Assembly: GCA_047974565.1 (NCBI GenBank)
Contig: JBKECN010000067.1
Location: 62,001 to 126,000, forward strand
Origin: JBDIAG01 sp047974565
GTDB lineage: Bacteria > Actinomycetota > Actinomycetes > Actinomycetales > CAWJMD01
Direction: 5' to 3'
DNA: 64,000 bases
Shown: in pieces, positions 40,509-48,363 of the stretch
How positions within the stretch are numbered: the stretch's first letter is position 1
How the letters are laid out: every line of letters starts with the position of its first letter
Program-made: the position numbers and the translations under genes
Notes under the pieces: generated by a model
The model's input: the letters and a program-made list of their open reading frames with translations, nothing else
Told to the model about the DNA's origin: nothing
Databases searched by the model: none

Positions 40509-42101
40509 TCAGGGCAGAGCCACCGTGAGCGGGCCCGGCTGCGACACGGGGCCACTGACCCCGAGCTGGCCGTGCTCGTTACCACCCCAGCAGGAGACGA
40601 CGGCGCGCGAGCTCAGGGCGCAGGTGTGCGCCCGTCCGGCGGCCACCGCGGCCGCCGGGGCGAGCCCGGGGACCGGTACCGAGGCGATCGTGTGACCGAT
40701 CGCGGGATCACCCAGCTGGCCGACATCGTTGCGGCCCCAGCACCGCACGGCACCGGCATCGCCGACCGCGCAGGAGTGTTCGCCGCCGGTGGTCACCGCC
40801 CGCACGTGCGAGTCGAGCCCGGTGACGTCCTGGGGGTAGGGGTAGTAGCGGTAGACCAGGTCCACGTTGCCGACCTGCCCGTAGTAGTTCAGCCCCCAGC
40901 ACCTGGCTCCCCCGGAGCCGGTGCGCACGCAGGTGTGCGCCACGCCCCCGTCGATCGCCACCACGTCGTGCACCTCGGTGGCGACCACCGGTTCGACGGC
41001 CATCAGCCCGTCAGGCCAGGCCAACTGCCCATAGCGGTTGTAGCCCCAGCAGCGAAGCTCGTCGTTCGCGGTGGCCGCACACGAATGGTGGTCACCAGAG
41101 CCCAGGGCGGTCGCCCCGGAGCTGAGCCCGGCGACGGTGACCGGGGTGCGCACCAGGTCGGTGCCGGGCGGCGGCGATCCGAGCTCGGCCAAGGCGTTGG
41201 TGCCCCAGCACTGCACCCACCCGGCCTCGCCCAACGCGCAGGAGAAGCCGTCGCCGGCCGAGATCTGGGTCACCGCGGTGAGCGGGTCGAGGCGAACGGG
41301 CTCGGCCACCGGAGCCGGATCGGCCGCGGTGTACGCGCCCCAGCACCAGACCTCCCCTTGGCGGGTCAACGCGCAGGTGTGGGTGCTTCCCGCGGCCAGA
41401 GCGCTCACCTCGCGCAGACCGGCGACCGGCACGGGCTGGGCGGAGTCGGCGAAGGACCCATTGCCCAACTGGCCACGAGTGCCGGCTCCCCAACAGGCGG
41501 CTCCACCGTCCAGAGTGACCACGCAGGTGTGATCGCTGCCGGCGGCAAGCAGTCCGGCGGAGGCGGGAGGCAGCACCAGGAGCCTGGCCTCGATCTCCAC
41601 GGGGTTGCCGCAGCCGCGGGAGGTGCAGGCGATTCCGGTGAGGATCATCGAAGAGGCGCCCCTCGCCGCGGTCGCCTCGGCGCGTACCCGAATCCCGGTG
41701 GGCTGGACCTGCCAGGACAGGCCGTCCGAGGTCGACTCTCCAAGGCGTTGCAGAGAAGTCAGGGAGGTGACCCCGGGCAGGCTCACGTTCAGTTCGCCAC
41801 CGGCGGGGACGGCCACCGAGATCCGGTGCCTCACCGCGCCGTGCAGTTCTCGTTCCGGACCGGCGACCGCGGCGGTTCCAGCCACGAGTTCAGTGGGGAC
41901 CGGACGCTTCAGCGTCAACTCCCGCCCCTGCACCTGGGCCGTGGCCACCGGCTGGTGGCTGCCCAGCCGCTTCGGGGAGGTGTGTTCCGGGACGGCCACC
42001 GCGGGCCCGGCCAGCAGCGTCAGAGCGGTCACCAGGACGCCCGCCGAACCCGCTGCCCGAACCCGGCGCGATGCGGCGCCGGCCCACCCCCTCGTTCTCA
42101 C
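40509..42101 (-). CDS. Secreted RCC1-repeat (beta-propeller) protein
   Basis: A 530-residue protein. The N-terminal basic start and hydrophobic SAGVLVTALTLLAGPAVAV form a Sec signal peptide. After a 130-residue domain come at least seven RCC1 repeats with the pattern HTC-A/V-x-G-x-x-x-CWG-x-N-x-x-GQLG. Visible copies are HTCVVTLDGGAACWGAG, HTCALTRQGEVWCWG, HSCAVGDAGAVRCWGRNDVG and HTCALSSRAVVSCWGGNEHG. Paired Cys in each repeat could form disulfides outside the cell. Function is unknown. The GTG at 42101 is the only sensible start; no clear ribosome site precedes it. It converges with the NUDIX gene 15 bases away. Confidence 0.87.
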   Translation of the reverse strand: MRTRGWAGAASRRVRAAGSAGVLVTALTLLAGPAVAVPEHTSPKRLGSHQPVATAQVQGRELTLKRPVPTELVAGTAAVAGPERELHGAVRHRISVAVPAGGELNVSLPGVTSLTSLQRLGESTSDGLSWQVQPTGIRVRAEATAARGASSMILTGIACTSRGCGNPVEIEARLLVLPPASAGLLAAGSDHTCVVTLDGGAACWGAGTRGQLGNGSFADSAQPVPVAGLREVSALAAGSTHTCALTRQGEVWCWGAYTAADPAPVAEPVRLDPLTAVTQISAGDGFSCALGEAGWVQCWGTNALAELGSPPPGTDLVRTPVTVAGLSSGATALGSGDHHSCAATANDELRCWGYNRYGQLAWPDGLMAVEPVVATEVHDVVAIDGGVAHTCVRTGSGGARCWGLNYYGQVGNVDLVYRYYPYPQDVTGLDSHVRAVTTGGEHSCAVGDAGAVRCWGRNDVGQLGDPAIGHTIASVPVPGLAPAAAVAAGRAHTCALSSRAVVSCWGGNEHGQLGVSGPVSQPGPLTVALP

Positions 42102-42225
42102 GAGAAGAACGGTAGCCGACCGTGACCGATCCGGCCGGGAGTTGACCCACCTGGCCGAATGACACCGAGCGGGCGAGGGAGCCGATGACCCACGCGGCGG
42201 ATCGACAACGTGGACGTCGCGGTGC

Positions 42226-42741
42226 TCAGCCCAGGCTGCTCCAGCACGGCCACAACGCCAGACTGTCGGGCACGAAGTCGCGTGGCGAGCGCTGGATCCG
42301 TTCGCGCAGTTGTTCCGGAGCGAGCCATTCTCCGCTGCTGATCTCCTCGGCCTGTAGGCGCAGCGGCCCGTCCCAGTGCACGGTGTACCGGTAGGCCCAA
42401 TACCGCGTGTACGCGTCGGCGTAGGCCGCAACCCCGGCCGGACGCAGCGGGACGTCGCCGATGCCGAGTTCCTCGGCCAGTTCACGTCGGGCTCCGTCGT
42501 CCGGCAGTTCACCACAGCCGAGCACCCCGCCGGCCGCGAAGTCCAAAAGCCCCGGATACACGTCCTTGGTCGGCGTGCGCCGATGGACGAAGACCTCCCC
42601 GGCAAGATTGCGCACGACGATCGAGGTGGCCGCATGGCGCAGGTTCTCCGCCCGCACCCTGGCCCGGCTGGCGCTGCCGGTGACCCGCCGTTCGGCGTCC
42701 AGCAGCGCGACCTGCTCACGTGCCGGATCCATCCCGCTCAT
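42226..42741 (-). CDS. NUDIX hydrolase, IPP isomerase/YfcD-like
   Basis: A 171-residue protein. The NUDIX box reads GGVLGCGELPDDGARRELAE then ELG. ATSIVVRNLAGEVFVHRRTP and KDVYPGLLDFAAGG before it are typical of the YfcD / isopentenyl-diphosphate-isomerase-like group. No isoprenoid gene is nearby, so a housekeeping phosphohydrolase is more likely than IDI. Start at ATG 42741 (MSGMDPAREQV); a second ATG lies three codons later. Confidence 0.87.
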   Translation of the reverse strand: MSGMDPAREQVALLDAERRVTGSASRARVRAENLRHAATSIVVRNLAGEVFVHRRTPTKDVYPGLLDFAAGGVLGCGELPDDGARRELAEELGIGDVPLRPAGVAAYADAYTRYWAYRYTVHWDGPLRLQAEEISSGEWLAPEQLRERIQRSPRDFVPDSLALWPCWSSLG

Positions 42742-42781
42742 CGCGCGCCCTCTATCTGTGCCTGCGGGCCAGCGCGGTGAC

Positions 42782-42967
42782 TCAGGGCCCCTCCTGCGGA
42801 ATGAGCACCCACAGCACCACGTAGAGCAGTACCTGAGGCCCGGGCAACAGCAGCGAGGCGACGAAGAGCAGCCGCACCAGGGTCACGCTCATTCCGAAGC
42901 GGTCGGCCAGCGCGGCGCACACCCCGGCGATGACCTTGCCCCTGCGTGGACGGGCGAGTTGGGACAT
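42782..42967 (-). CDS. PspC-domain micro-protein
   Basis: A 61-residue protein. The start LARPRRGKVIAGVCAALADR and FGMSVTLVRLLFVASLLLPG are the PspC domain, followed by a second hydrophobic helix (VLLYVVLWVLIPQEGP). PspC proteins sit in the membrane and act in envelope stress in proteobacteria. In Actinobacteria single-domain copies are common with no proven role. Confidence 0.92.
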   Translation of the reverse strand: MSQLARPRRGKVIAGVCAALADRFGMSVTLVRLLFVASLLLPGPQVLLYVVLWVLIPQEGP

Positions 42968-43274
42968 GAGACTCCGTTCGATGGGCGTGGCCTCGTCGAT
43001 GGGGCGTGGCCTCGGACAGGTGGCGCCGACGGCGCCCGGAACCGCGGAGGCTCCCGACCTGCCGGAACTACTTGATCACCACTCAATCGCCCGTGACAAC
43101 CGCTGCCATCGGGGAGAACCCTGAGATTTCACTCCCCGCGGACACCAGCTCAGCAGCGGCGTGGGCGCTCACCGCCCGGGATTCTCGCAGGCGGGCACGG
43201 CTGGCAGGATCGCCCACGGGCACGGCTCGGCTGCGCCTCGGCTCGGGTGTCGGTCCTGTGCCAGACTCGCCCGG

Positions 43275-44228
43275 ATGCAGGCGTGCCCGCCGGATTTCGA
43301 GCTGACCACCCCCGAACTGCAGGCGGTGGCCGGGTACGCCCTGGCCTGCGCCGAACCGGCGCTGATCATCTTCGACAAGCAACACCCCCAGGACCCACGC
43401 CCCGGCCAGGCACTGCACGCCGCCCGGGTCTTCGCTGACGGTGCGCCTCGCTCACGCCTGCAGCGCACCGCGGCCGCCGCCGCCCATCGCGCTGGGCGGC
43501 AGGCCGGCACCGACGCCGCCCGGCACGCGGCCAGCTCCGCCGGGGACGCTGCCGCAGCCGCCTACCTGCATCCGCTGGCCAGGGCCTCCCAGGTGCGGCA
43601 CATCCTGGGTGCGGGCGCGCACGCCGCCCGGGCCGCCGAACTCGCCCGGGGCGACGACCCGGTGGTGGCCGAGTACATCGTCACCGCCGCAGCGACACGG
43701 ATGACCCCAGTGGTGCTGGAGGTGCTGGGCAGGTATCCGCGGGTCACGGCGGGACGGACCCGGGTGTCGGTGCTGATGGCGCGCTTGGACAGCCTGCTGC
43801 GTGACCCACCCGCTCCGGCGCGCGTGGTGGACGACCCCGGCCCGTTCTTCCACGGAACCCGGGCCGACCTACGCCCGGGTGACCTGCTGACTCCGGGTCG
43901 ACGGTCGAACTACGGGACGCGACGGATCGCCAAACACATCTATCTGACCGCGAGCCAGGCAGGCGCGCCGTTGGCCGCCGAACTGGCCCACGGGGACGGG
44001 CCGCCACGCGTCTACCAGGTCGAACCGCTCGGCGTGATCGAGGACGACCCGAATGTCACCGACAAGCGCTTCCCGGGGAATCCGACCCGGTCCTACCGCA
44101 CCATCGAGCCGCTGCGAGTGGTCGCCGAGGTGGTGGACTGGCAACCGCCCCCCGCAGACCTGGTGCGGGGCATGCGGGCGCGAATGGCGGAGTTGGCCGA
44201 ACTCGGCATCGAAGCGATGGACGACTGA
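43275..44228 (+). CDS. Fusion of an Imm5-like helical domain with rifampin ADP-ribosyltransferase (Arr)
   Basis: A 317-residue two-domain protein. Residues 1-125 are an Ala- and His-rich helical domain (LQAVAGYALACAEPALIIFD, HPQDPRPGQALHAARVF) matching my memory of putative immunity protein Imm5. Residues 187-310 are a complete Arr-type enzyme: PFFHGTRADLRPGDLL with His193, AKHIYLT, and IEDDPNVTDKRFPGNPTRSY with the Asp needed in Mycobacterium smegmatis Arr. Arr inactivates rifamycins by ADP-ribosylation using NAD. Start at ATG 43275; no clear Shine-Dalgarno is visible. The linker (130-186) is also helical. No toxin gene stands nearby. The fusion makes an antibiotic-resistance-only role uncertain. 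Confidence 0.88.
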   Translation: MQACPPDFELTTPELQAVAGYALACAEPALIIFDKQHPQDPRPGQALHAARVFADGAPRSRLQRTAAAAAHRAGRQAGTDAARHAASSAGDAAAAAYLHPLARASQVRHILGAGAHAARAAELARGDDPVVAEYIVTAAATRMTPVVLEVLGRYPRVTAGRTRVSVLMARLDSLLRDPPAPARVVDDPGPFFHGTRADLRPGDLLTPGRRSNYGTRRIAKHIYLTASQAGAPLAAELAHGDGPPRVYQVEPLGVIEDDPNVTDKRFPGNPTRSYRTIEPLRVVAEVVDWQPPPADLVRGMRARMAELAELGIEAMDD

Positions 44229-44253
44229 GACCTCGCGCAGGCCTGGCAGCGGG

Positions 44254-45219
44254 TCAGTGCGCGTGTGCACCCGAGCGCGACCCGCGGACGGCCCGCACGG
44301 CCATCACGATCCCGGCCAGCACCAGACCGAGCAGGAGACCGATGAGAGCGGAGATCAGCGTCTCGACGATCCAGACGAGCACACCCTGCACACCGGCCGG
44401 GACGGCATGCGCAACGGCCTCCTCGATGTGGTGCACCTGATCCAGCGGCCAATGCCAGCCGGCCTCGGCGACGTTCACCAGCACGATGTGCCCACCCACC
44501 CACAGCATGGCCGCGGTGCCCACGATGGCCAAGGCCTTCATCACCGCCGGCATCGCCTTGACCAGGCCGCGGCCGAACCGGGCCATCGACTCCGAGCTGC
44601 CCTGGGCCAGCCGCAGGCCGATGTCGTCCATCTTCACGATGAGACCGACCACGCCGTAGACCAGCGCGGTGATCACGAAGGCGACGACGATGAGGATGAG
44701 CAGCCGGGACACGAACGGTTCGTTGGCCACCGAGGCCAACGAGATGGCCATGATCTCGGCAGACAGGATCAGGTCGGTACGGATGGCACCGGACACCATG
44801 CGCTTCTCGTGCTCGGCGCTGCCGAGTTGCTGCTCCTGGGAGTCCGCGCTCTCGTGGTGGCCGATCCCGAGCACCTCGAGCACCTTCTCCGCGCCCTCGA
44901 AGCACAGGAAGCCACCGCCGAGGATGAGCAGATAGGGCATCGCCTGCGGCAGGAACTGGCTCAGCAGCATCGCCACCGGCAGGATGATCAGCAGTTTGTT
45001 GCGCAGCGACCCGATGGCGATCTGTTTGATGATCGGCAGCTCACGTTCGGGCGAGAATCCCTGGACGTAACGGGGGGTGACGGCGGTGTCGTCCACGACC
45101 ACGCCGACCGCCTTGGCGCTCGCCTTGCCCGCTGCGGCGGCGATGTCATCGACGGAGGCCGCAGCCATCTTCGCGATCGTCGCCACATCGTCCAGTAGCG
45201 CCACCAGACCACCCGACAC
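44254..45219 (-). CDS. DUF808 family membrane protein (YedI-like)
   Basis: A 321-residue protein matching DUF808/YedI throughout. The start is GLVALLDDVATIAKMAAASV and DDIAAAAGKASAKAVGVVVDD. YLLILGGGFLCFEGAEKVLE marks the centre. Several membrane helices follow, including LILIVVAFVITALVYGVVGL and a C-terminal GLLLGLVLAGIVMAVRA. The family is found in many bacteria and has no known function. Confidence 0.93.
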   Translation of the reverse strand: MSGGLVALLDDVATIAKMAAASVDDIAAAAGKASAKAVGVVVDDTAVTPRYVQGFSPERELPIIKQIAIGSLRNKLLIILPVAMLLSQFLPQAMPYLLILGGGFLCFEGAEKVLEVLGIGHHESADSQEQQLGSAEHEKRMVSGAIRTDLILSAEIMAISLASVANEPFVSRLLILIVVAFVITALVYGVVGLIVKMDDIGLRLAQGSSESMARFGRGLVKAMPAVMKALAIVGTAAMLWVGGHIVLVNVAEAGWHWPLDQVHHIEEAVAHAVPAGVQGVLVWIVETLISALIGLLLGLVLAGIVMAVRAVRGSRSGAHAH

Positions 45220-45404
45220 GGGGCGCCTCCTCGATGATCGTCCGGCTGGAGCACGCCAGCGGTATCGCGTGGACCGGGCGACGACCCGGAACCGGGCACC
45301 AAGGTATCAAGCAGCGTGGCTGTCCCCACCTTGACTTGGTGCGGATGATTCGCCTCACCGTCACGTCGGACACGGCCTACTCTGGACGGGTGGATCAGGT
45401 GGAG

Positions 45405-46064
45405 ATGGTGGAACGTGGCACGCCCCCGCACGGGGTGGACGAGAGTGCTGCCGGAGTGGATGCCGATTCCCCTGCCGCGGGTGGGGCAGGTGGGAACGAC
45501 GGTGACCTCAGCTCGCGAGTGGTCGGCTGGTTCCTCACCGTCTTCGGGCTGATCGGGCTGCTCGCCTCGGCCACGCTGATGATCGAGAAGGTCGAGTTGC
45601 TCATCGACCCGACCTTCGTCCCAAGCTGCAATATCAACCCGATCCTGAGTTGCGGGTCGGTGATGGTGACCCCGCAGGCATCGGTCTTCGGCTTCCCGAA
45701 TCCGGTGATCGGGGTGGCCACCTTCCCGGTCGTGGCCGCGACCGGGCTGGCCGTGCTCGCCGGAGCCAGAATGCGTGGGTGGTACTGGTGGGGCCTGCTG
45801 GCCGGCACCCTGGGTGGCGTCGTCTTCATCCACTGGCTGGCGTTCCAGAGCATCTTCGTCATCGGGGCGCTGTGCCCGTACTGCATGGTGGCCTGGGTGT
45901 GCACGATGGCCACCCTGTGCACGACGCTGTCGCAGCTGGCGCGTAACGCTCGTCTACCGCGGTTCTTCCGGCATTACTCGATCCTGATCTTCGTGGGTTG
46001 GGTGGCGGCGATGACGATGGTCATAGCCTGGCATTTCGCTGCCCAGTGGGCGGCGTTGATCTGA
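45405..46064 (+). CDS. Vitamin K epoxide reductase (VKOR) family membrane protein
   Basis: A 219-residue protein. After a Gly/Ala-rich tail come five predicted membrane helices. The loop pair of cysteines is CNINPILSCGS and the active site is CPYC (GALCPYCMVAWVC), with quinone re-oxidation expected. VKOR re-oxidises DsbA-like proteins to make disulfides outside the membrane; the secreted Cys-rich RCC1 protein nearby could be a client. The start is uncertain: the GTG at 45390 and GTG 45408 are also possible, since AGGTGG lies very close to the ATG at 45405. Confidence 0.9.
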   Translation: MVERGTPPHGVDESAAGVDADSPAAGGAGGNDGDLSSRVVGWFLTVFGLIGLLASATLMIEKVELLIDPTFVPSCNINPILSCGSVMVTPQASVFGFPNPVIGVATFPVVAATGLAVLAGARMRGWYWWGLLAGTLGGVVFIHWLAFQSIFVIGALCPYCMVAWVCTMATLCTTLSQLARNARLPRFFRHYSILIFVGWVAAMTMVIAWHFAAQWAALI

Positions 46065-46093
46065 GCCGGTTGCGCCCGAGCGCCGGCTGAGCC

Positions 46094-46909
46094 TCAGCTG
46101 GCGATGAACACCGGCTCGTCCACCGGCCACCCGCCGCGCGGGGGCCGCATCGTGTACACCGACCGGCCGCGGCGGAAGTCGCGGTAGCCGGCCAGCAGCG
46201 CGAGCACCGTCTCGGCTTTGGCGGCCTTGCCCCCGCGCTTGTCCTCGCGCTGGCTGAGCAGGTAGCGGCGGGTGGCCAGCGCCGGCGAGCCGGTGGTCAG
46301 GCCGATCGTCTCCACCAGTTGCTCGACGAAGTACTGCTCGGCGGTAGCGGGATCGGCGGCCACCGAGCGCGCGGCGAAGTGCGCGGCCGCGTACGGGGCA
46401 AGTTGGCAGGGCAGCAGGTTCCGGTTGCGGTGCGCCAGGGCCACCACGTCGTCCAGGCCCTCGTGCACCTGCACCCAGTAGACGACGTCGTCGCGGCTGT
46501 AGCTGGCGGCGAAACCACCGCCCTTGAGCAGCCAGTTGACGATCGGGACGGTCGCCGCCAGCTGCGGGCCGTGCCGGAATCCCTTGACCTTGAGCGCGTC
46601 CGACGCGGTACGGGCCGCGCCGGTGTCGACCGCGTCCTGGGCCTGCGGGTCGAGGCCGCGCACCACGTGCAGTTCGACGGTGGCGCCGGCCTTCACCAAG
46701 GCCTTGAGTCGGTGCTGGCCGTCGATGAGCCGGCCGTCGGAGTCGAACCGGATCGGGTCGGCGGTGTACAGCCAGCGGCCGTGGGCCATCGCCTCGGCGT
46801 ACTCCTTCACCCGGGCCGGGCGTACCGTGCGGTTCGCCACGTTGCGGGCCAGCCATTTCTCGGCGGTCTCGGGGGTCACCTGGATCGTCGAGTGGGTTAC
46901 GCGCGTCAT
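46094..46909 (-). CDS. Orphan ParB-like nuclease-domain protein
   Basis: A 271-residue protein whose N-terminal half is ParB/sulfiredoxin-like. It includes RPARVKEYAEAMAHGRWLYT and the DGQHRLKALVKAG motif of the ParB N-terminal (CTPase/nuclease-type) fold. The second half is helical (VAADPATAEQYFVEQLVETI, YLLSQREDKRGGKAAKAETV) and unassigned. There is no ParA partner and no parS-like site nearby. Related proteins are common in actinophages and integrated elements, so this may be a leftover. GGGAG lies 5 bases before the ATG. Confidence 0.8.
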   Translation of the reverse strand: MTRVTHSTIQVTPETAEKWLARNVANRTVRPARVKEYAEAMAHGRWLYTADPIRFDSDGRLIDGQHRLKALVKAGATVELHVVRGLDPQAQDAVDTGAARTASDALKVKGFRHGPQLAATVPIVNWLLKGGGFAASYSRDDVVYWVQVHEGLDDVVALAHRNRNLLPCQLAPYAAAHFAARSVAADPATAEQYFVEQLVETIGLTTGSPALATRRYLLSQREDKRGGKAAKAETVLALLAGYRDFRRGRSVYTMRPPRGGWPVDEPVFIAS

Positions 46910-47022
46910 CGTTCTCCCGTTCCGCGCCCGTGTGTGAACCCTTCGCAGGGTAGCCGCGAGGTGGTCGCACTCCGGGCCGGACGCGCGGGGAGAGGGCAGG
47001 TCGAAGCAAACGCGGCGACTGC

Positions 47023-47185
47023 GCCCAGTTCTGCGCGACACCGGCGCCGGGAAAAGGCCGGCTCTGCGGGAGTCTGTGGCGGGGAGAAGCCCAGTTCTGA
47101 GCGACGCCGGCGCCGGGAAATGGCCGGCTCTGCGGGAGTCTGTCGCGGGGAGAAGCCCAGTTCTCCGCGACGCCGGCGGGAGAAG
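47023..47185. repeat. 66-bp tandem repeat, two full copies and a shortened third
   Basis: Copies start with GCCCAGTTCT at 47023, 47089 and 47155, an exact 66-bp period. The third copy keeps the first 24 bases and the closing GGAGAAG but lacks the middle. It lies in the 439-base gap between the ParB-like gene and metA. The same period on the minus strand would read as a 22-residue repeat, but I consider it non-coding. Confidence 0.9.
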
Positions 47186-47348
47186 ACGCCCAGGTCGATG
47201 CCGTCCTGCCGCCGCCCACCATTCGAGCCGGGGGCGGGGCGGGGAGCGCCGGACACGCCATAAGGTGTGCTGTGCGGTCGGACCCCCATCCGGGAGGCCG
47301 CCGGGCCGATCTCGCCTACGACGATCTCACCGAAGGAGGACAGCGACC

Positions 47349-48287
47349 ATGCCCGTGAACATTCCACGTGACCTGCCTGCGCGCCGCACCCTTGAGGACG
47401 AGAACGTCTTCGTGATGTCCGACGAGCGCGCCCACCACCAGGACATCCGGCCGCTGAAGATCGCCATCCTCAATCTGATGCCGACCAAGGTCGCCACCGA
47501 GACCCACCTGCTGCGGTTGCTGGGCAACACCCCGCTGCAGTTGGAGATCACGCTGCTGCACATGGGCAGCCACGAGTCCAAGAACACCTCCACCGAGCAC
47601 CTGGAGACCTTCTACGCCACCTTCCCGGACGTGCGGGAGGAGAAGTTCGACGGCCTGGTCATCACCGGAGCCCCCGTGGAGATGCTCGAGTTCACCGACG
47701 TGGACTACTGGCCAGAGCTCGTCGAGGTGATGGAGTGGAGCCGTCGCAACGTCTTCTCCACCCTGCACGTGTGCTGGGGTGCCCAGGCTGCGCTGTATCA
47801 CCACTATGCGGTGCCCAAGCACGCCCTGGACGAGAAGATGTTCGGGGTCTTCAGCCACCACCTGCACAATCCGCACGCCCGGATCCTGTCCGGTTTCGAC
47901 GAGGGCTTCTTCGCACCGCATTCCCGGCACACCACGGTGCTCGCCGACGACCTGCGCCAGGCCGAGGGGCTGGAGCTGCTGGTCACCTCCGAGGAGGCGG
48001 GGGTCTACCTGGCGATCAGCACCGATGGCCGGGAGGTCTTCGTCACCGGGCACCCCGAGTACGACCCGGACACCCTGCAGTTGGAGTACGAGCGGGACGT
48101 GGCCCGTGGCCTGCCGATCGAGGTCCCCCGCCACTACTACCCCGACGACGACCCGTCCAGGGCGCCGCTGGTGACGTGGCGCTCGCACGCCTTCCTGCTC
48201 TACGCGAACTGGTTGAACTACTGCGTGTACCAGCGCGTTCCGTTCGACAGGTCGGCGATCCCGGCCGCCATGAACGGGACCGAGTGA
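47349..48287 (+). CDS. metA: Homoserine O-acyltransferase MetA, probably acetyl-CoA specific
   Basis: A 312-residue MetA (MetA/HTS fold, not MetX). The nucleophile Cys142 is in FSTLHVCWGAQA and the catalytic His in VFVTGHPEYDPDTLQ. Residue 111 is Glu (ITGAPVEMLEF). Glu at 111 in MetA is known to select acetyl-CoA, while Gly111 selects succinyl-CoA, so this should make O-acetylhomoserine. It feeds methionine synthesis in the cytosol. A strong AAGGAGG precedes the ATG by about 10 bases. I see no SAM riboswitch in the leader. The nearest upstream structure is the 66-bp repeat. Confidence 0.95.
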   Translation: MPVNIPRDLPARRTLEDENVFVMSDERAHHQDIRPLKIAILNLMPTKVATETHLLRLLGNTPLQLEITLLHMGSHESKNTSTEHLETFYATFPDVREEKFDGLVITGAPVEMLEFTDVDYWPELVEVMEWSRRNVFSTLHVCWGAQAALYHHYAVPKHALDEKMFGVFSHHLHNPHARILSGFDEGFFAPHSRHTTVLADDLRQAEGLELLVTSEEAGVYLAISTDGREVFVTGHPEYDPDTLQLEYERDVARGLPIEVPRHYYPDDDPSRAPLVTWRSHAFLLYANWLNYCVYQRVPFDRSAIPAAMNGTE

Positions 48288-48363
48288 GGGACCGTCCCGG
48301 TCGGGGCCACAGGTCCGGGTGAGAACCGGAGCACGCTCGGCCGGGACGCCATAGGCTGAGGCG

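Noticed and set aside
47023..47185. CRISPR array
   Set aside because: The 66-bp units are directly joined with no unique spacers, and no cas gene is present.
45954..47261. 435-codon minus-strand frame containing 22-residue repeats
   Set aside because: It overlaps the ParB-like gene in another frame and crosses the 66-bp repeat. Arg/Pro-rich composition and lack of a ribosome site argue against coding.
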